Shown one piece after another: positions 26,746 to 35,559 of a stretch of 64,000 nucleotides of DNA (its first letter is position 1; each line of letters begins with the position of its first letter). The DNA is from JBALVT01 sp036960305 (lineage in GTDB: Bacteria; Pseudomonadota; Gammaproteobacteria; Pseudomonadales; Halieaceae), in contig JBALWA010000017.1 in NCBI GenBank assembly GCA_036960305.1, positions 15,279 to 79,278 on the forward strand. Direction: 5' to 3'. Below the pieces are notes generated by a model, which searched no databases, was not told where the DNA came from, and saw only the letters and a program-made list of their open reading frames with translations. Position numbers and translations under genes: made by a program.

Positions 26746-28629
26746 TTACAGAATTGTGACGTCAGCACTTTCACGCAGGCCGTTCTGAAATTCAGAACCG
26801 ACCATGCGACCGTACTCGGAAGTGATTTGTCCTTGCAGCGCATCTCTTTGGGTGGGCTCCAATGTAGCCAGTGACCCAGGCGTAACCCGAACCAGCTCGA
26901 AAACCTGCACATCCCCGGTGGCGGTCAGAACATAATCATAGCTCGACTCACCCTCTACAGCAGGGGCCGGCAGTTGAAATACGCGCTGTAAAACGGACTG
27001 AGGCAGCATGGGGTTTTGTCGATCTGCGGCGAGTTCCACCTGCCAATCGTAACCACTTTCGTTAGCCAGCTGTTCCAAGCCAGTCCCGGCATGCAATTGC
27101 GCCAGTATCTGGTCGGCCGCTTCCCTGACTGATGCTCGAGCTGTCTCATCCGTTATTCTGGCTACAATCTCACCCTTGACCAGCTCAAGCGGTTTAACTT
27201 CGGGTTCGTTATGCGTACGCACTCTCAATACCACGAAGGAATCACTGGTCACTTCAATAACATCGCTGTTGTGGCCCTGGGCAAGTACTTCATCTGAAAA
27301 TGCAGCTGTGAGTAACGTTTGGTTGGCGAAAAGGCCTTCCTGCTGACTGCGGGATACGGCATCGCTACGTTGAACCTCCAGGGCGAGCTCCTGCGCAGGA
27401 GAGGACAAGTCTTCGGCATTGAAGGCCAGGTCTTTCAGTTCCTCAACCACTCTCGTGAGCTCTTTCCTGGCTTCCTGTGTCTGTACCCGGGACTCAAGCG
27501 CCGCTCTCATTTCTTCAAACGGTGGCACTTCACCGTCGCGTCGTTCGGTGAGTTTTATCAGGTGGACTCCCGCATCAGTTTCAACAGGAGTAGAGACAGC
27601 GCCTACTTCCAGAGCGGCAATGGCGTCTTCCATTTCCTCTGGAAAAGTGTCGCCCTGGGTGAAGCCGAGCTCGCCACCATAGGACGCTGAGCCGATATCA
27701 TCAGAAGCTGTCTTGGCCAACTCGCCAAAGTCTGCGCCTTCGGTCAGGCTTTTCTGGGCCGTCGCGATGCGGCCCTGGAAGGCCTCGTCAGTCTCTTCCT
27801 CACCCTGCTCAAACAGTATATGGGCTACGCCACTCTCTGTTTGGTATTCGTTGTTTTCCTTTTCCAGCTCATACTGCTCTAGCAGAGTCTCTTCCTCCAC
27901 CGCTTGCTTGAAATCTTCCAGAGAGAGTTCCACGAAGTCTAACTCGACTGTCTCCGGGGTATAAAACGCCTGTTCGTTGTCTGAATAATACTGTTCTATC
28001 TGCTCGTCACCGACTTCCATATCTGCGGTGAATTTTTCCAGGGGAATGGTCAAATACCTTACATCCCTGCTCTCGGCTGAATAGGTCGCATTGAGCGCTA
28101 GTTCAGCCTGTGTAGCAAAATCCGATCCTGCAAGACCGCTGCTTATTTGGTTCAGCAAAAGGTCCTCCGCCAAACCCCGCTTAAAGGATTCAGGGGTATA
28201 ACCTGCACCCGACAACAAGCTTTTGTACATATCAGGAGAAAACTGGCCGTCCAGCTGAAATTGTTCCATTGATGCAACGACGCCACTGATTTGCTTGTTG
28301 GATATGGTCAACTTGAGGGCTGCCGCTTCCTGCATCTGCAATTTTCGGCCAATGATACTTTCCAGTGCCTGGGCGGTAAGCCTCTCATCGTCCAGCATCG
28401 CTGGATCCATATTCTCTCCCATCATGGAGATAATTCGCCGCTTCTGGGTATTGACCAGTTGCTCAACCTCACCTGGATAAATCTGTTCGCCGTTAACCTC
28501 GGCAATGCCGCTACTGCCCCCACCCACCAGGATGGATTCAATACCAAAAGCCGCAAATGAGAGAACGATAACGCCAATAATCACTTTTGCCGCTGTACCC
28601 TGGCTACTTTTACGAATGTCCTGAAGCAT
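26746..28629 (-). CDS. ppiD: PpiD-like periplasmic folding chaperone/peptidyl-prolyl isomerase
   Basis: This 627-residue inner-membrane-anchored periplasmic chaperone helps outer membrane proteins leave the Sec translocon. A short cytoplasmic head is followed by one transmembrane helix (about residues 15-35). Then come a SurA-N-like domain, a parvulin PPIC domain (VAHILFEQGEEET then FGELAKTASDD and GGELGFTQGD) and a C-terminal chaperone region. The gene order hupB-ppiD is as in E. coli. A strong terminator separates it from hupB. Confidence 0.9.
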   Translation of the reverse strand: MLQDIRKSSQGTAAKVIIGVIVLSFAAFGIESILVGGGSSGIAEVNGEQIYPGEVEQLVNTQKRRIISMMGENMDPAMLDDERLTAQALESIIGRKLQMQEAAALKLTISNKQISGVVASMEQFQLDGQFSPDMYKSLLSGAGYTPESFKRGLAEDLLLNQISSGLAGSDFATQAELALNATYSAESRDVRYLTIPLEKFTADMEVGDEQIEQYYSDNEQAFYTPETVELDFVELSLEDFKQAVEEETLLEQYELEKENNEYQTESGVAHILFEQGEEETDEAFQGRIATAQKSLTEGADFGELAKTASDDIGSASYGGELGFTQGDTFPEEMEDAIAALEVGAVSTPVETDAGVHLIKLTERRDGEVPPFEEMRAALESRVQTQEARKELTRVVEELKDLAFNAEDLSSPAQELALEVQRSDAVSRSQQEGLFANQTLLTAAFSDEVLAQGHNSDVIEVTSDSFVVLRVRTHNEPEVKPLELVKGEIVARITDETARASVREAADQILAQLHAGTGLEQLANESGYDWQVELAADRQNPMLPQSVLQRVFQLPAPAVEGESSYDYVLTATGDVQVFELVRVTPGSLATLEPTQRDALQGQITSEYGRMVGSEFQNGLRESADVTIL

Positions 28630-28649
28630 GATAGTTTCCGTGGAGAGGT

Positions 28650-28679
28650 AAAAAAAAAGCGCACTATAAAATAGTGCGC
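28650..28679 (-). terminator. Rho-independent terminator of hupB
   Basis: On the minus strand, the 9-bp stem GCGCACTAT/ATAGTGCGC (28659-28667, 28671-28679) with a 3-nt loop is followed by nine T residues (28658 down to 28650). It lies between hupB and ppiD. Confidence 0.9.
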
Positions 28680-28755
28680 CTTTTATACATATTGTGTGAC
28701 GCCGATTGACCTGTGTGACTGCAAACAGGCTACAGTCGGAGGCACACTATCTGCG

Positions 28756-29031
28756 TTAGCTGTTTACTGCGTCTTTCAGAGCTTTACCCGCTTTAAAGCT
28801 GGGTACAGTCGCTGCTTTAATCTGGATTTCAGCACCGGTCTGAGGGTTACGGCCAGTACGTGCAGCGCGTTCCTTCACTGCAAAAGTACCAAAGCCGACC
28901 AATGCGACAGAGTCGCCCGACTTCAGTGCGCCAGTGATGGAATCAACTACGGCGTCTAATGCGCGTCCTGCAGATGCTTTTGGTAAATCGGCTGCTGCGG
29001 CTATTGCGTCTATGAGTTCAGTTTTGTTCAC
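28756..29031 (-). CDS. hupB: DNA-binding protein HU-beta
   Basis: This 91-residue histone-like protein bends DNA. It contains MNKTELIDAIAAAADLPKAS, the GFGTF core and the DNA-binding arm RTGRNPQTGAEI with the tip proline. The start is GTG with an AGGGGA site just upstream. It has its own strong promoter (29182-29209) and terminator, so it is transcribed independently of lon although adjacent to it. Confidence 0.96.
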   Translation of the reverse strand: MNKTELIDAIAAAADLPKASAGRALDAVVDSITGALKSGDSVALVGFGTFAVKERAARTGRNPQTGAEIQIKAATVPSFKAGKALKDAVNS

Positions 29032-29181
29032 ACTTATCCCCTTGGATATATTACGTAGAGTTACTTTATTAAATTGCCAAATATTGAAATGCGTCCAGGT
29101 AGATATCGACTCACTGCTGCCCGGCGGTTTGCCGAATTGCTAACGTCATAGCCTAAACACACTCTTATTCAGACGGTGGAC

Positions 29182-29209
29182 TTTATACCACTGCTTGGAT
29201 TCGGGTCAA
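29182..29209 (-). promoter_or_regulatory. Sigma-70 promoter for hupB
   Basis: On the minus strand TTGACC (29204-29209), a 16-nt spacer and TATAAA (29182-29187) are close to consensus. The leader to hupB would be about 140 nt. Confidence 0.75.
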
Positions 29210-29223
29210 TGATTACGCGGGTT

Positions 29224-31635
29224 TTAATGCGTATTTATGCGATTTTTTTCATCCTGATCAGATTCCGGAGACGTTCCCAACGTGCCAGCGAGATACTCCT
29301 CGTCACTGAGCGGTTCGGGCATTGACTCCAGAGCAATAGCCAGAACCTCGTCAATCCATTTTACTGGACGAATATCAAGCTCAGCCTTTATGTTATCCGG
29401 AATTTCTTTCAGGTCTCGCTCATTCTCTTTCGGTATAACGACGGTCTTGATTCCCCCTCGCCTGGCCGCAAGTAATTTTTCCTTTAGGCCACCAATGGGA
29501 AGAACTTCACCGCGAAGGGTAATTTCACCGGTCATCGCCACATCAGCGCGAACCGGAATACTGGTCCACACTGACACCAACGCCGTACACATCGCCACAC
29601 CGGCACTCGGGCCATCCTTAGGCGTAGCGCCTTCCGGTACATGGATATGGATGTCATGTTTTTCGTGGACGTTCGCCGGAATACCCAACACTTGAGATCG
29701 ACTTCGAACAACAGTATTTGCTGCCTGGATGGACTCCTGCATCACATCACCCAGCGAACCTGTCTTCACATGGCGCCCTTTCCCGGCCACAGCGACAGCC
29801 TCAATGGTGAGTAATTCACCCCCTACTGAGGTCCAGGCAAGACCTGTAACCTGGCCAATTTTGTTTTCTTCTTCAGCGATCCCGTAGTTATATTTCCTGA
29901 CACCCAGCAGGTCGGGAAGCATTTCTGCCGTGACTTCTGTAGTGCCTTCTATTTCGCCAAGGGTAAAGGCTTTAACCATTTTACGGCAAATCTTGGCGAT
30001 TTCCCGCTCCAGGGACCGCACGCCGGCTTCCCGACTGTAGTAACGGATCACATCAATAACCGCAGATTCTGCGATAGTGATTTCGTCCTTCTTGAGTCCG
30101 TTAACCTTTATCTGCTTCGGAACCAGGTAGCGTTCGGCAATATTGAGTTTTTCATCTTCGGTATAGCCGGGAATACGGATTACTTCCATCCGGTCAAGCA
30201 AGGGGCCGGGTATATTCATGGTATTGGAGGTACACACAAACATAACATCCGACAGATCGTAATCTACCTCAAGATAGTGGTCATTAAAGGCGTGGTTTTG
30301 TTCCGGGTCGAGAACCTCGAGCATGGCGGATGCGGGGTCACCGCGGTGATCCGTGCCCATTTTGTCGATTTCATCCAGTAAAAACAGCGGGTTTTTCACC
30401 CCTGCCTTGGACATTTTCTGAAGTAATTTGCCTGGCATTGAGCCGATGTACGTACGGCGGTGACCGCGAATTTCTGCTTCATCCCTGACACCGCCCAGCG
30501 CCATACGGACAAACTTACGGTTGGTTGCCCTGGCCAACGATTCACCCAGAGAGGTTTTACCGACACCAGGGGGACCGACTAAACACAAAACTGGACCCTT
30601 TACCTTCCTTACCCGCTTTTGTACCGCGAGGTATTCCAGGATACGTTCCTTAACTTCGTCCAGCCCGTAATGATCTTCGTCCAGTATGGTCATGGCGCGG
30701 TTCAGGTCATGTTTGACCTTGCTGCGCTTGGACCAGGGGACATTGACCATCCAATCGATATAGCTACGCACCACCGAAGCTTCCGCTGACATCGGCGACA
30801 TCATTTTCAGCTTGCTGAGTTCAGAGAGTGCTTTGTCGTTTGCCTCCGAGGGCATTTTGGCTTCGTCAATACGCTGTTGCAGCTCGTCCAGCTCATTGGG
30901 GGCTTCATCCATATCCCCCAGTTCTTTCTGGATAGCTTTCATCTGTTCGTTGAGATAGTACTCGCGCTGACTCTTTTCCATCTGCTTTTTGACGCGCCCG
31001 CGTATGCGCTTTTCGACCTGGAACAGATCAATCTCTGCTTCCATCAGCCCCATCAGATGCTCGAGGCGAGGCCGGATACCGGTAATTTCGAGGATTTTCT
31101 GCTTTTCGTCCAGGTCAACGCCCATATGCGCAGCGATTGTATCCGCCAGGCGCCCAGGCTCATCTATTCCGGTAAGAGAGGTGAGAACCTCCGCCGGAAC
31201 TTTCTTACTCAAATTGACGTATTTTTCAAATTGGCCGATCGTCGAGCGCTGCAGGGCTTCAACTTCCTCCTCGGGAATATCCTCACTTTCAATTTCTCTC
31301 ACACCGGCGACGGTAAAGGTGCCGTCATCATCGACGCTGTCGACAACCGCGCGATAGCAGCCCTCAACAAGGACCTTAATAGTGCCATCCGGAAGTTTAA
31401 GCAGTTGCAGGATATTCGAGACAGTGCCGACCTGGTAGATATCGTCAACCCCGGGATCATCATCCGCGGCATTGCGCTGGGCGACCAGTAGTACTTGCTT
31501 GTCGCTGGCCATGGCGTCTTCCAGGGCCTTGATTGAGCGCTCACGACCAACAAAAAGTGGCAGCACCATGTGTGGATACACGACAACGTCGCGCAGTGGC
31601 AACAAGGGAAGGTCAACGACAGAAGAGGAACCCAT
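29224..31635 (-). CDS. lon: ATP-dependent protease La (Lon)
   Basis: This 803-residue AAA+ protease degrades damaged and regulatory proteins. Domains in order are an N-terminal substrate domain (LPLLPLRDVVVYPHMVLPLF), a coiled-coil region (about 190-260), the AAA+ module with GPPGVGKTS and FLLDEIDK, and the protease domain. The catalytic Ser lies in DGPSAGVAM and the catalytic Lys in GGLKEKLLAARRGG. A sigma-32-type promoter lies upstream, so heat-shock control is likely. It sits in the conserved clpX-lon-hupB order. Confidence 0.97.
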   Translation of the reverse strand: MGSSSVVDLPLLPLRDVVVYPHMVLPLFVGRERSIKALEDAMASDKQVLLVAQRNAADDDPGVDDIYQVGTVSNILQLLKLPDGTIKVLVEGCYRAVVDSVDDDGTFTVAGVREIESEDIPEEEVEALQRSTIGQFEKYVNLSKKVPAEVLTSLTGIDEPGRLADTIAAHMGVDLDEKQKILEITGIRPRLEHLMGLMEAEIDLFQVEKRIRGRVKKQMEKSQREYYLNEQMKAIQKELGDMDEAPNELDELQQRIDEAKMPSEANDKALSELSKLKMMSPMSAEASVVRSYIDWMVNVPWSKRSKVKHDLNRAMTILDEDHYGLDEVKERILEYLAVQKRVRKVKGPVLCLVGPPGVGKTSLGESLARATNRKFVRMALGGVRDEAEIRGHRRTYIGSMPGKLLQKMSKAGVKNPLFLLDEIDKMGTDHRGDPASAMLEVLDPEQNHAFNDHYLEVDYDLSDVMFVCTSNTMNIPGPLLDRMEVIRIPGYTEDEKLNIAERYLVPKQIKVNGLKKDEITIAESAVIDVIRYYSREAGVRSLEREIAKICRKMVKAFTLGEIEGTTEVTAEMLPDLLGVRKYNYGIAEEENKIGQVTGLAWTSVGGELLTIEAVAVAGKGRHVKTGSLGDVMQESIQAANTVVRSRSQVLGIPANVHEKHDIHIHVPEGATPKDGPSAGVAMCTALVSVWTSIPVRADVAMTGEITLRGEVLPIGGLKEKLLAARRGGIKTVVIPKENERDLKEIPDNIKAELDIRPVKWIDEVLAIALESMPEPLSDEEYLAGTLGTSPESDQDEKNRINTH

Positions 31636-31678
31636 AATAAAATCTCCGGGTGTTACGGGAATAGAGTTAGCTGTTCCC

Positions 31679-31708
31679 TAGATGGGGTCTACAGGAACAC
31701 TTTTCAAG
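31679..31708 (-). promoter_or_regulatory. Heat-shock (sigma-32) promoter for lon
   Basis: On the minus strand CTTGAAA (31702-31708), a 14-nt spacer and CCCCATCTA (31679-31687) agree closely with the sigma-32 consensus. It lies 44 nt before the lon start codon. Confidence 0.75.
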
Positions 31709-31791
31709 TGACCCTGCACCACCCCTTGCTTACTCGCTCAATATCTAGCACATTCAGCACAGCTGAGGCCCCGGCCGGGCCGAGAAAAACC

Positions 31792-33084
31792 TCAGTCTTC
31801 TTTGGATGCGGTTAATGCAGGCTCAGCACTCTGGTAGACCAGTAGCGGCTCTGAGTCCCCGCGTATCACAGACTCGTCTACAACGACTTTGGATACGTCT
31901 TCCCGCGATGGGATGTTATACATGGATTCCAGCAATACGCCTTCCAGAATGGAACGCAGTCCCCGGGCACCCGTTTTACGCTCCATCGCCTTTTCAGCGA
32001 TGGCTCGCAGACCGTCATCACGAAAGTCGACTTCCACTCCTTCCATATCAAACAGTTTACTGTATTGCTTGGTAAGGGCGTTTTTCGGCTCGGTGAGGAT
32101 TTGTACCAGCGCGTCGACGTCGAGCTCTTCCAGTGTTGCGATAACAGGCAGACGTCCCACAAATTCGGGAATCAACCCATACTGAACCAGGTCTTCAGGC
32201 TCAAGATCGAACAAAAGCTCACCGATATTGCGAGACTCATCCTTACCCTTCACCTCGGCATTGAAACCGATACCGCCCTTTTCCGAGCGATTGCGAATCA
32301 CCTTGTCCAAACCGGCAAAAGCACCGCCGCAAATGAACAGAATATTGGAGGTATCGACCTGCAGGAACTCCTGCTGAGGGTGCTTGCGGCCGCCCTGTGG
32401 TGGAACTGAGGCTACCGTACCTTCAATCAACTTCAGCAAGGCTTGCTGTACACCCTCGCCGGAAACATCACGGGTGATGGACGGATTGTCGGATTTGCGC
32501 GAAATCTTGTCGATTTCATCGATGTAGACAATACCAACCTGGGCTTTTTCGACGTCATAATCGCACTTCTGCAACAGTTTTTGGATGATGTTTTCCACAT
32601 CCTCACCCACGTAACCCGCTTCGGTCAGTGTCGTCGCATCGGCAATAGTAAAGGGGACATCCAGCAACCGTGCCAGCGTTTCCGCCAACAGGGTTTTACC
32701 GCTGCCAGTAGGCCCTACCAGCAAGATGTTGCTCTTACCGAGTTCAACATCATCACTTTTCTTGTTCTGGCCGTGGCGCAAACGCTTGTAATGATTGTAA
32801 ACCGCCACCGAAAGTACCTTTTTGGCACGCTTCTGGCCGATCACGTACTCATCAAGGGTTTCCTTGATTTCACGGGGAACTGGCAGGTTATCTTGAGAAG
32901 CGTCGCCCCCGCTCTCCTGCACTTCTTCACGGATTATGTCGTTACATAAATCAACACATTCGTCGCAAATGAAGACCGAGGGGCCCGCAATTAGCTTACG
33001 TACTTCGTGTTGGCTTTTTCCACAGAAAGAACAATAAAGCAGCTTGCCGCCGTCATCATCTGAGGTTGTGGTTTCGTCACTCAT
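31792..33084 (-). CDS. clpX: ATP-dependent Clp protease ATP-binding subunit ClpX
   Basis: This 430-residue AAA+ unfoldase recognises tagged substrates and feeds ClpP. The N-terminal zinc-binding domain has Cys18, Cys21, Cys40 and Cys43. The Walker A is GPTGSGKT at residues 124-131, Walker B is IVYIDEID, and the ClpP-docking region is GGIGFNAEV. It follows clpP by 109 nt and has its own candidate promoter. An inverted repeat (CTGAGG 31763-31768/CCTCAG 31790-31795) surrounds its stop codon. Confidence 0.97.
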   Translation of the reverse strand: MSDETTTSDDDGGKLLYCSFCGKSQHEVRKLIAGPSVFICDECVDLCNDIIREEVQESGGDASQDNLPVPREIKETLDEYVIGQKRAKKVLSVAVYNHYKRLRHGQNKKSDDVELGKSNILLVGPTGSGKTLLAETLARLLDVPFTIADATTLTEAGYVGEDVENIIQKLLQKCDYDVEKAQVGIVYIDEIDKISRKSDNPSITRDVSGEGVQQALLKLIEGTVASVPPQGGRKHPQQEFLQVDTSNILFICGGAFAGLDKVIRNRSEKGGIGFNAEVKGKDESRNIGELLFDLEPEDLVQYGLIPEFVGRLPVIATLEELDVDALVQILTEPKNALTKQYSKLFDMEGVEVDFRDDGLRAIAEKAMERKTGARGLRSILEGVLLESMYNIPSREDVSKVVVDESVIRGDSEPLLVYQSAEPALTASKED

Positions 33085-33121
33085 TAAAAAGACCTATGCC
33101 CTGGATAGCCTTGGGTTGAAT

Positions 33122-33130
33122 TGTATAGCA
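33122..33130 (-). promoter_or_regulatory. Extended -10 promoter for clpX
   Basis: On the minus strand TGC plus TATACA (33122-33127) forms an extended -10 between clpP and clpX. The -35 is poor. Confidence 0.4.
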
Positions 33131-33193
33131 ATACGATGATGTTTTTTGCTGGTTTTTGCAAGCATTTAGGCTCTTAAAAACCAGACAGTTGTT

Positions 33194-33829
33194 TTATTCA
33201 GAACCGCCGCGACGGCTGACAACTTCATCGATAAGGCCGTATTCCTTGCTTTGCTCGGCATTCATAAAGCGATCGCGCTCGGTATCCTGTTCTATGGTCT
33301 CAAGGCTCTGACCGGTATGCAGTGCCATTAACTCGTTCAAACGCTTCCGGATAATAAGGATTTCCTTCGCTTGAATATCGATATCCGTGGCCTGACCCTG
33401 TGCCCCGCCGCTGGGCTGATGGATCATTGTACGGGCGTTAGGCACGCAGTAGCGCTTACCTTTGGCACCACCGGTAAGCAAAAATGCCCCCATAGAGGCC
33501 GCCTGACCAATACACATGGTGCTGACGTCAGGTTTGATGAACTGCATCGTGTCATAGATAGACAGGCCAGCAGTGACCGCCCCACCAGGAGAGTTGATAT
33601 ACAAGTGGATATCTTTGTCCGGGTTTTCAGACTCCAAAAACAGCAACTGCGCAACAATAAGGTTAGCCATATAGTCTTCCACAGGGCCAACACAGAAAAT
33701 AACGCGTTCTTTGAGTAATCTGGAGTAGATATCGTAGGAGCGCTCGCCCCGTGCAGTCTGCTCGACGACCATGGGAACAAGCCCAAGGTTGTTAATTGTA
33801 CTGCTCGTTCCACCAAAATCATTTGACAT
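33194..33829 (-). CDS. clpP: ATP-dependent Clp protease proteolytic subunit ClpP
   Basis: This 211-residue serine peptidase forms the tetradecameric chamber used by ClpX/ClpA. The catalytic Ser112 lies in GQAASMGAF and His137 in MIHQP; the Asp should fall in the DTERDRFM region. The first 14-15 residues are probably a processed propeptide. It lies 65 nt downstream of tig in the standard tig-clpP-clpX order. Confidence 0.97.
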   Translation of the reverse strand: MSNDFGGTSSTINNLGLVPMVVEQTARGERSYDIYSRLLKERVIFCVGPVEDYMANLIVAQLLFLESENPDKDIHLYINSPGGAVTAGLSIYDTMQFIKPDVSTMCIGQAASMGAFLLTGGAKGKRYCVPNARTMIHQPSGGAQGQATDIDIQAKEILIIRKRLNELMALHTGQSLETIEQDTERDRFMNAEQSKEYGLIDEVVSRRGGSE

Positions 33830-33894
33830 AAAGTACCGTTCCCAGTGTCATATTATTGTAAAGGGGCGACCTCGGGGCCGCCCGGGAGGCACTA

Positions 33895-35223
33895 TCAGAC
33901 AGCGGCTTGTTCCTGTGCCTGGCTGAGAGCTTCCTGATAAGTGCATTCACTCTCTGTTATATTGGCACTCTCAAGCAAATTTTCAACCACCTGGTCTTCA
34001 AGAACCATAGATTCTATGGATGCCAGCTGCTGCTGATCGGAATAATAGTGGTTTATTACTTCCTCGGGGTCCTGGTAAGTAGAGGCCATTTCTTCAATGG
34101 TGGCACGCACTTTGTCGGCGTCAGGCTTTAATTCCTGCTTCTGGACCAATTCGGCAAGAATCAGGCCGAGTTTGACCCTGCGCTGAGCCTGTTCACTGAA
34201 CATTTCATCCGGCAATAGCGACTCCAGGTCCAAATCGGCCCCAGCTGCCCCACCAAACTGTTGAAACATCTGGCTGCGCATCGCGCCCACTTCTTGCGAG
34301 ATCAACGCTTTGGGCACTTCCAGAGCCTCGTGAGCGGCCAGGACACCGTCCATAACCTGCTGCTTAACCTTTGCGCGTACTGCATTTTTCAGCTCACGTG
34401 CCATATTGGCTTCGATTTCAGTGCGGAAGTTCTCTTCACCGCCCTCTTCCACGCCATAGTTGGCAAACAACTCGTCGTTGAGTTCAGCCAGAAGCTGTTC
34501 AGTGACACTGTTCAAGGTCACTTTGAATTCTACTGCGGCGCCTTTCAGATCTTCGTTGTGGTAATCCTCAGGGAAGGACAGTTCAAGGGTTTTCTCTTCC
34601 CCTGCCTTCATTCCTTCAACACCCGCCTCAAAGCCTGGAATCATGCTGCCAGAACCCAACTCAAGGTCAGAGCCCTCGGCAGTGCCGCCATCGAAGGCTT
34701 CGCCGTCTTTGGTGCCAAGATAATCGATATTGACCTTATCGCCTGTTGCTGCTGCGCGCTCGACTTCACCCCAGCCGCCCTGCTGCTTGCGGAAAATCTC
34801 GATCATGTTGTCTACGTCGTCTGCACCCACGGTGGCGACAGGCTTTTCTACAGCCAGATCGGTCATTTCGGCAACGGCGATCTCGGGGAACACTTCAAAA
34901 GTAGCAACGTATTCCAGATCCTTACCGGCATCCATGTTCTTCGGCTCAATACTGGGCTGGCCTGCCGGGCGCAATTTCTCCTGAACAACCGCTTCCTGGA
35001 AAGATTGGCTGAGGACTTCACCCAGCACCTCCTGGCGAACACCCGCGCCAAAACGCTGACGGATCACACGCATCGGGACCTTACCCGGACGGAATCCGTC
35101 AAGCTTTACATTTTTGGCTGCCTTTTGCAGACGGCTGTCAACTTCGCTGTCTATACGGGCAGCGGGCACCCCGACAGTCAAACGACGCTCTAGTCCTGAA
35201 GTCGTTTCTATAGAAACCTGCAT
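33895..35223 (-). CDS. tig: Trigger factor
   Basis: This ribosome-associated chaperone (442 residues) has an N-terminal ribosome-binding domain with the signature GFRPGKVPM (near residue 44). A central FKBP-type peptidyl-prolyl isomerase domain (GDKVNIDYLGTKDGEAFDGG) and a long helical C-terminal chaperone domain follow. A GAGGAAG ribosome-binding site precedes the ATG. It is first in the tig-clpP-clpX block, with tRNA-Leu immediately upstream on the same strand. Confidence 0.96.
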   Translation of the reverse strand: MQVSIETTSGLERRLTVGVPAARIDSEVDSRLQKAAKNVKLDGFRPGKVPMRVIRQRFGAGVRQEVLGEVLSQSFQEAVVQEKLRPAGQPSIEPKNMDAGKDLEYVATFEVFPEIAVAEMTDLAVEKPVATVGADDVDNMIEIFRKQQGGWGEVERAAATGDKVNIDYLGTKDGEAFDGGTAEGSDLELGSGSMIPGFEAGVEGMKAGEEKTLELSFPEDYHNEDLKGAAVEFKVTLNSVTEQLLAELNDELFANYGVEEGGEENFRTEIEANMARELKNAVRAKVKQQVMDGVLAAHEALEVPKALISQEVGAMRSQMFQQFGGAAGADLDLESLLPDEMFSEQAQRRVKLGLILAELVQKQELKPDADKVRATIEEMASTYQDPEEVINHYYSDQQQLASIESMVLEDQVVENLLESANITESECTYQEALSQAQEQAAV

Positions 35224-35312
35224 GGTTCTTCCTCACAATCGAATAAGTAGAGAGCGCATTTAGCGCTGTTGTAAATTGGCGGTATCCCTGGTGCTGGACC
35301 CAACCTTGAATA

Positions 35313-35397
35313 TGGTGCGGAAGGGGAGACTCGAACTCCCACGCCTTGCGGCACTAGAACCTAAATCTAGCGCGTATACCAATTTCGCCACTCCCGC
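35313..35397 (-). tRNA. tRNA-Leu (anticodon UAG)
   Basis: The 85-nt cloverleaf on the minus strand has acceptor stem GCGGGAG/CTTCCGC (one G-U pair), an anticodon loop TTTAGGT giving UAG, a variable arm with GCCGCAAGGC and a T loop GTTCGAGTC. The CCA is encoded. It closely follows E. coli leuW. It lies 89 nt upstream of tig and may be cotranscribed. Confidence 0.95.
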
Positions 35398-35456
35398 AGT
35401 TTGAATTGCCACTGTTAATCTGTGATACGTGTACTAGAAAACACCTTAGAAACAAG

Positions 35457-35486
35457 CCATAACTTACTGATAGTCATTAGTTATGG
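35457..35486. repeat. Inverted repeat upstream of tRNA-Leu
   Basis: CCATAAC (35457-35463) and GTTATGG (35480-35486) form a perfect 7-bp inverted repeat with a 16-nt centre. It lies between the end of the PMI-like gene and tRNA-Leu and may serve as a weak terminator of the former. Confidence 0.35.
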
Positions 35487-35559
35487 GGTAGATCAAGGCT
35501 CACACAGGGGCATTACAAGGGCGCAGATTCTGCCACAATATCAGCTGTGGTTCAACTGC

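Noticed and set aside
31763..31795. Intrinsic terminator after clpX
   Set aside because: The inverted repeat CTGAGG/CCTCAG encloses the T-run in its loop instead of being followed by one; it is mentioned only with clpX.
34261..35193. 310-codon open frame on the plus strand opposite tig
   Set aside because: It lies entirely antisense to the well-supported trigger factor gene, and its product is a cysteine/phenylalanine/histidine-rich string with no domain.
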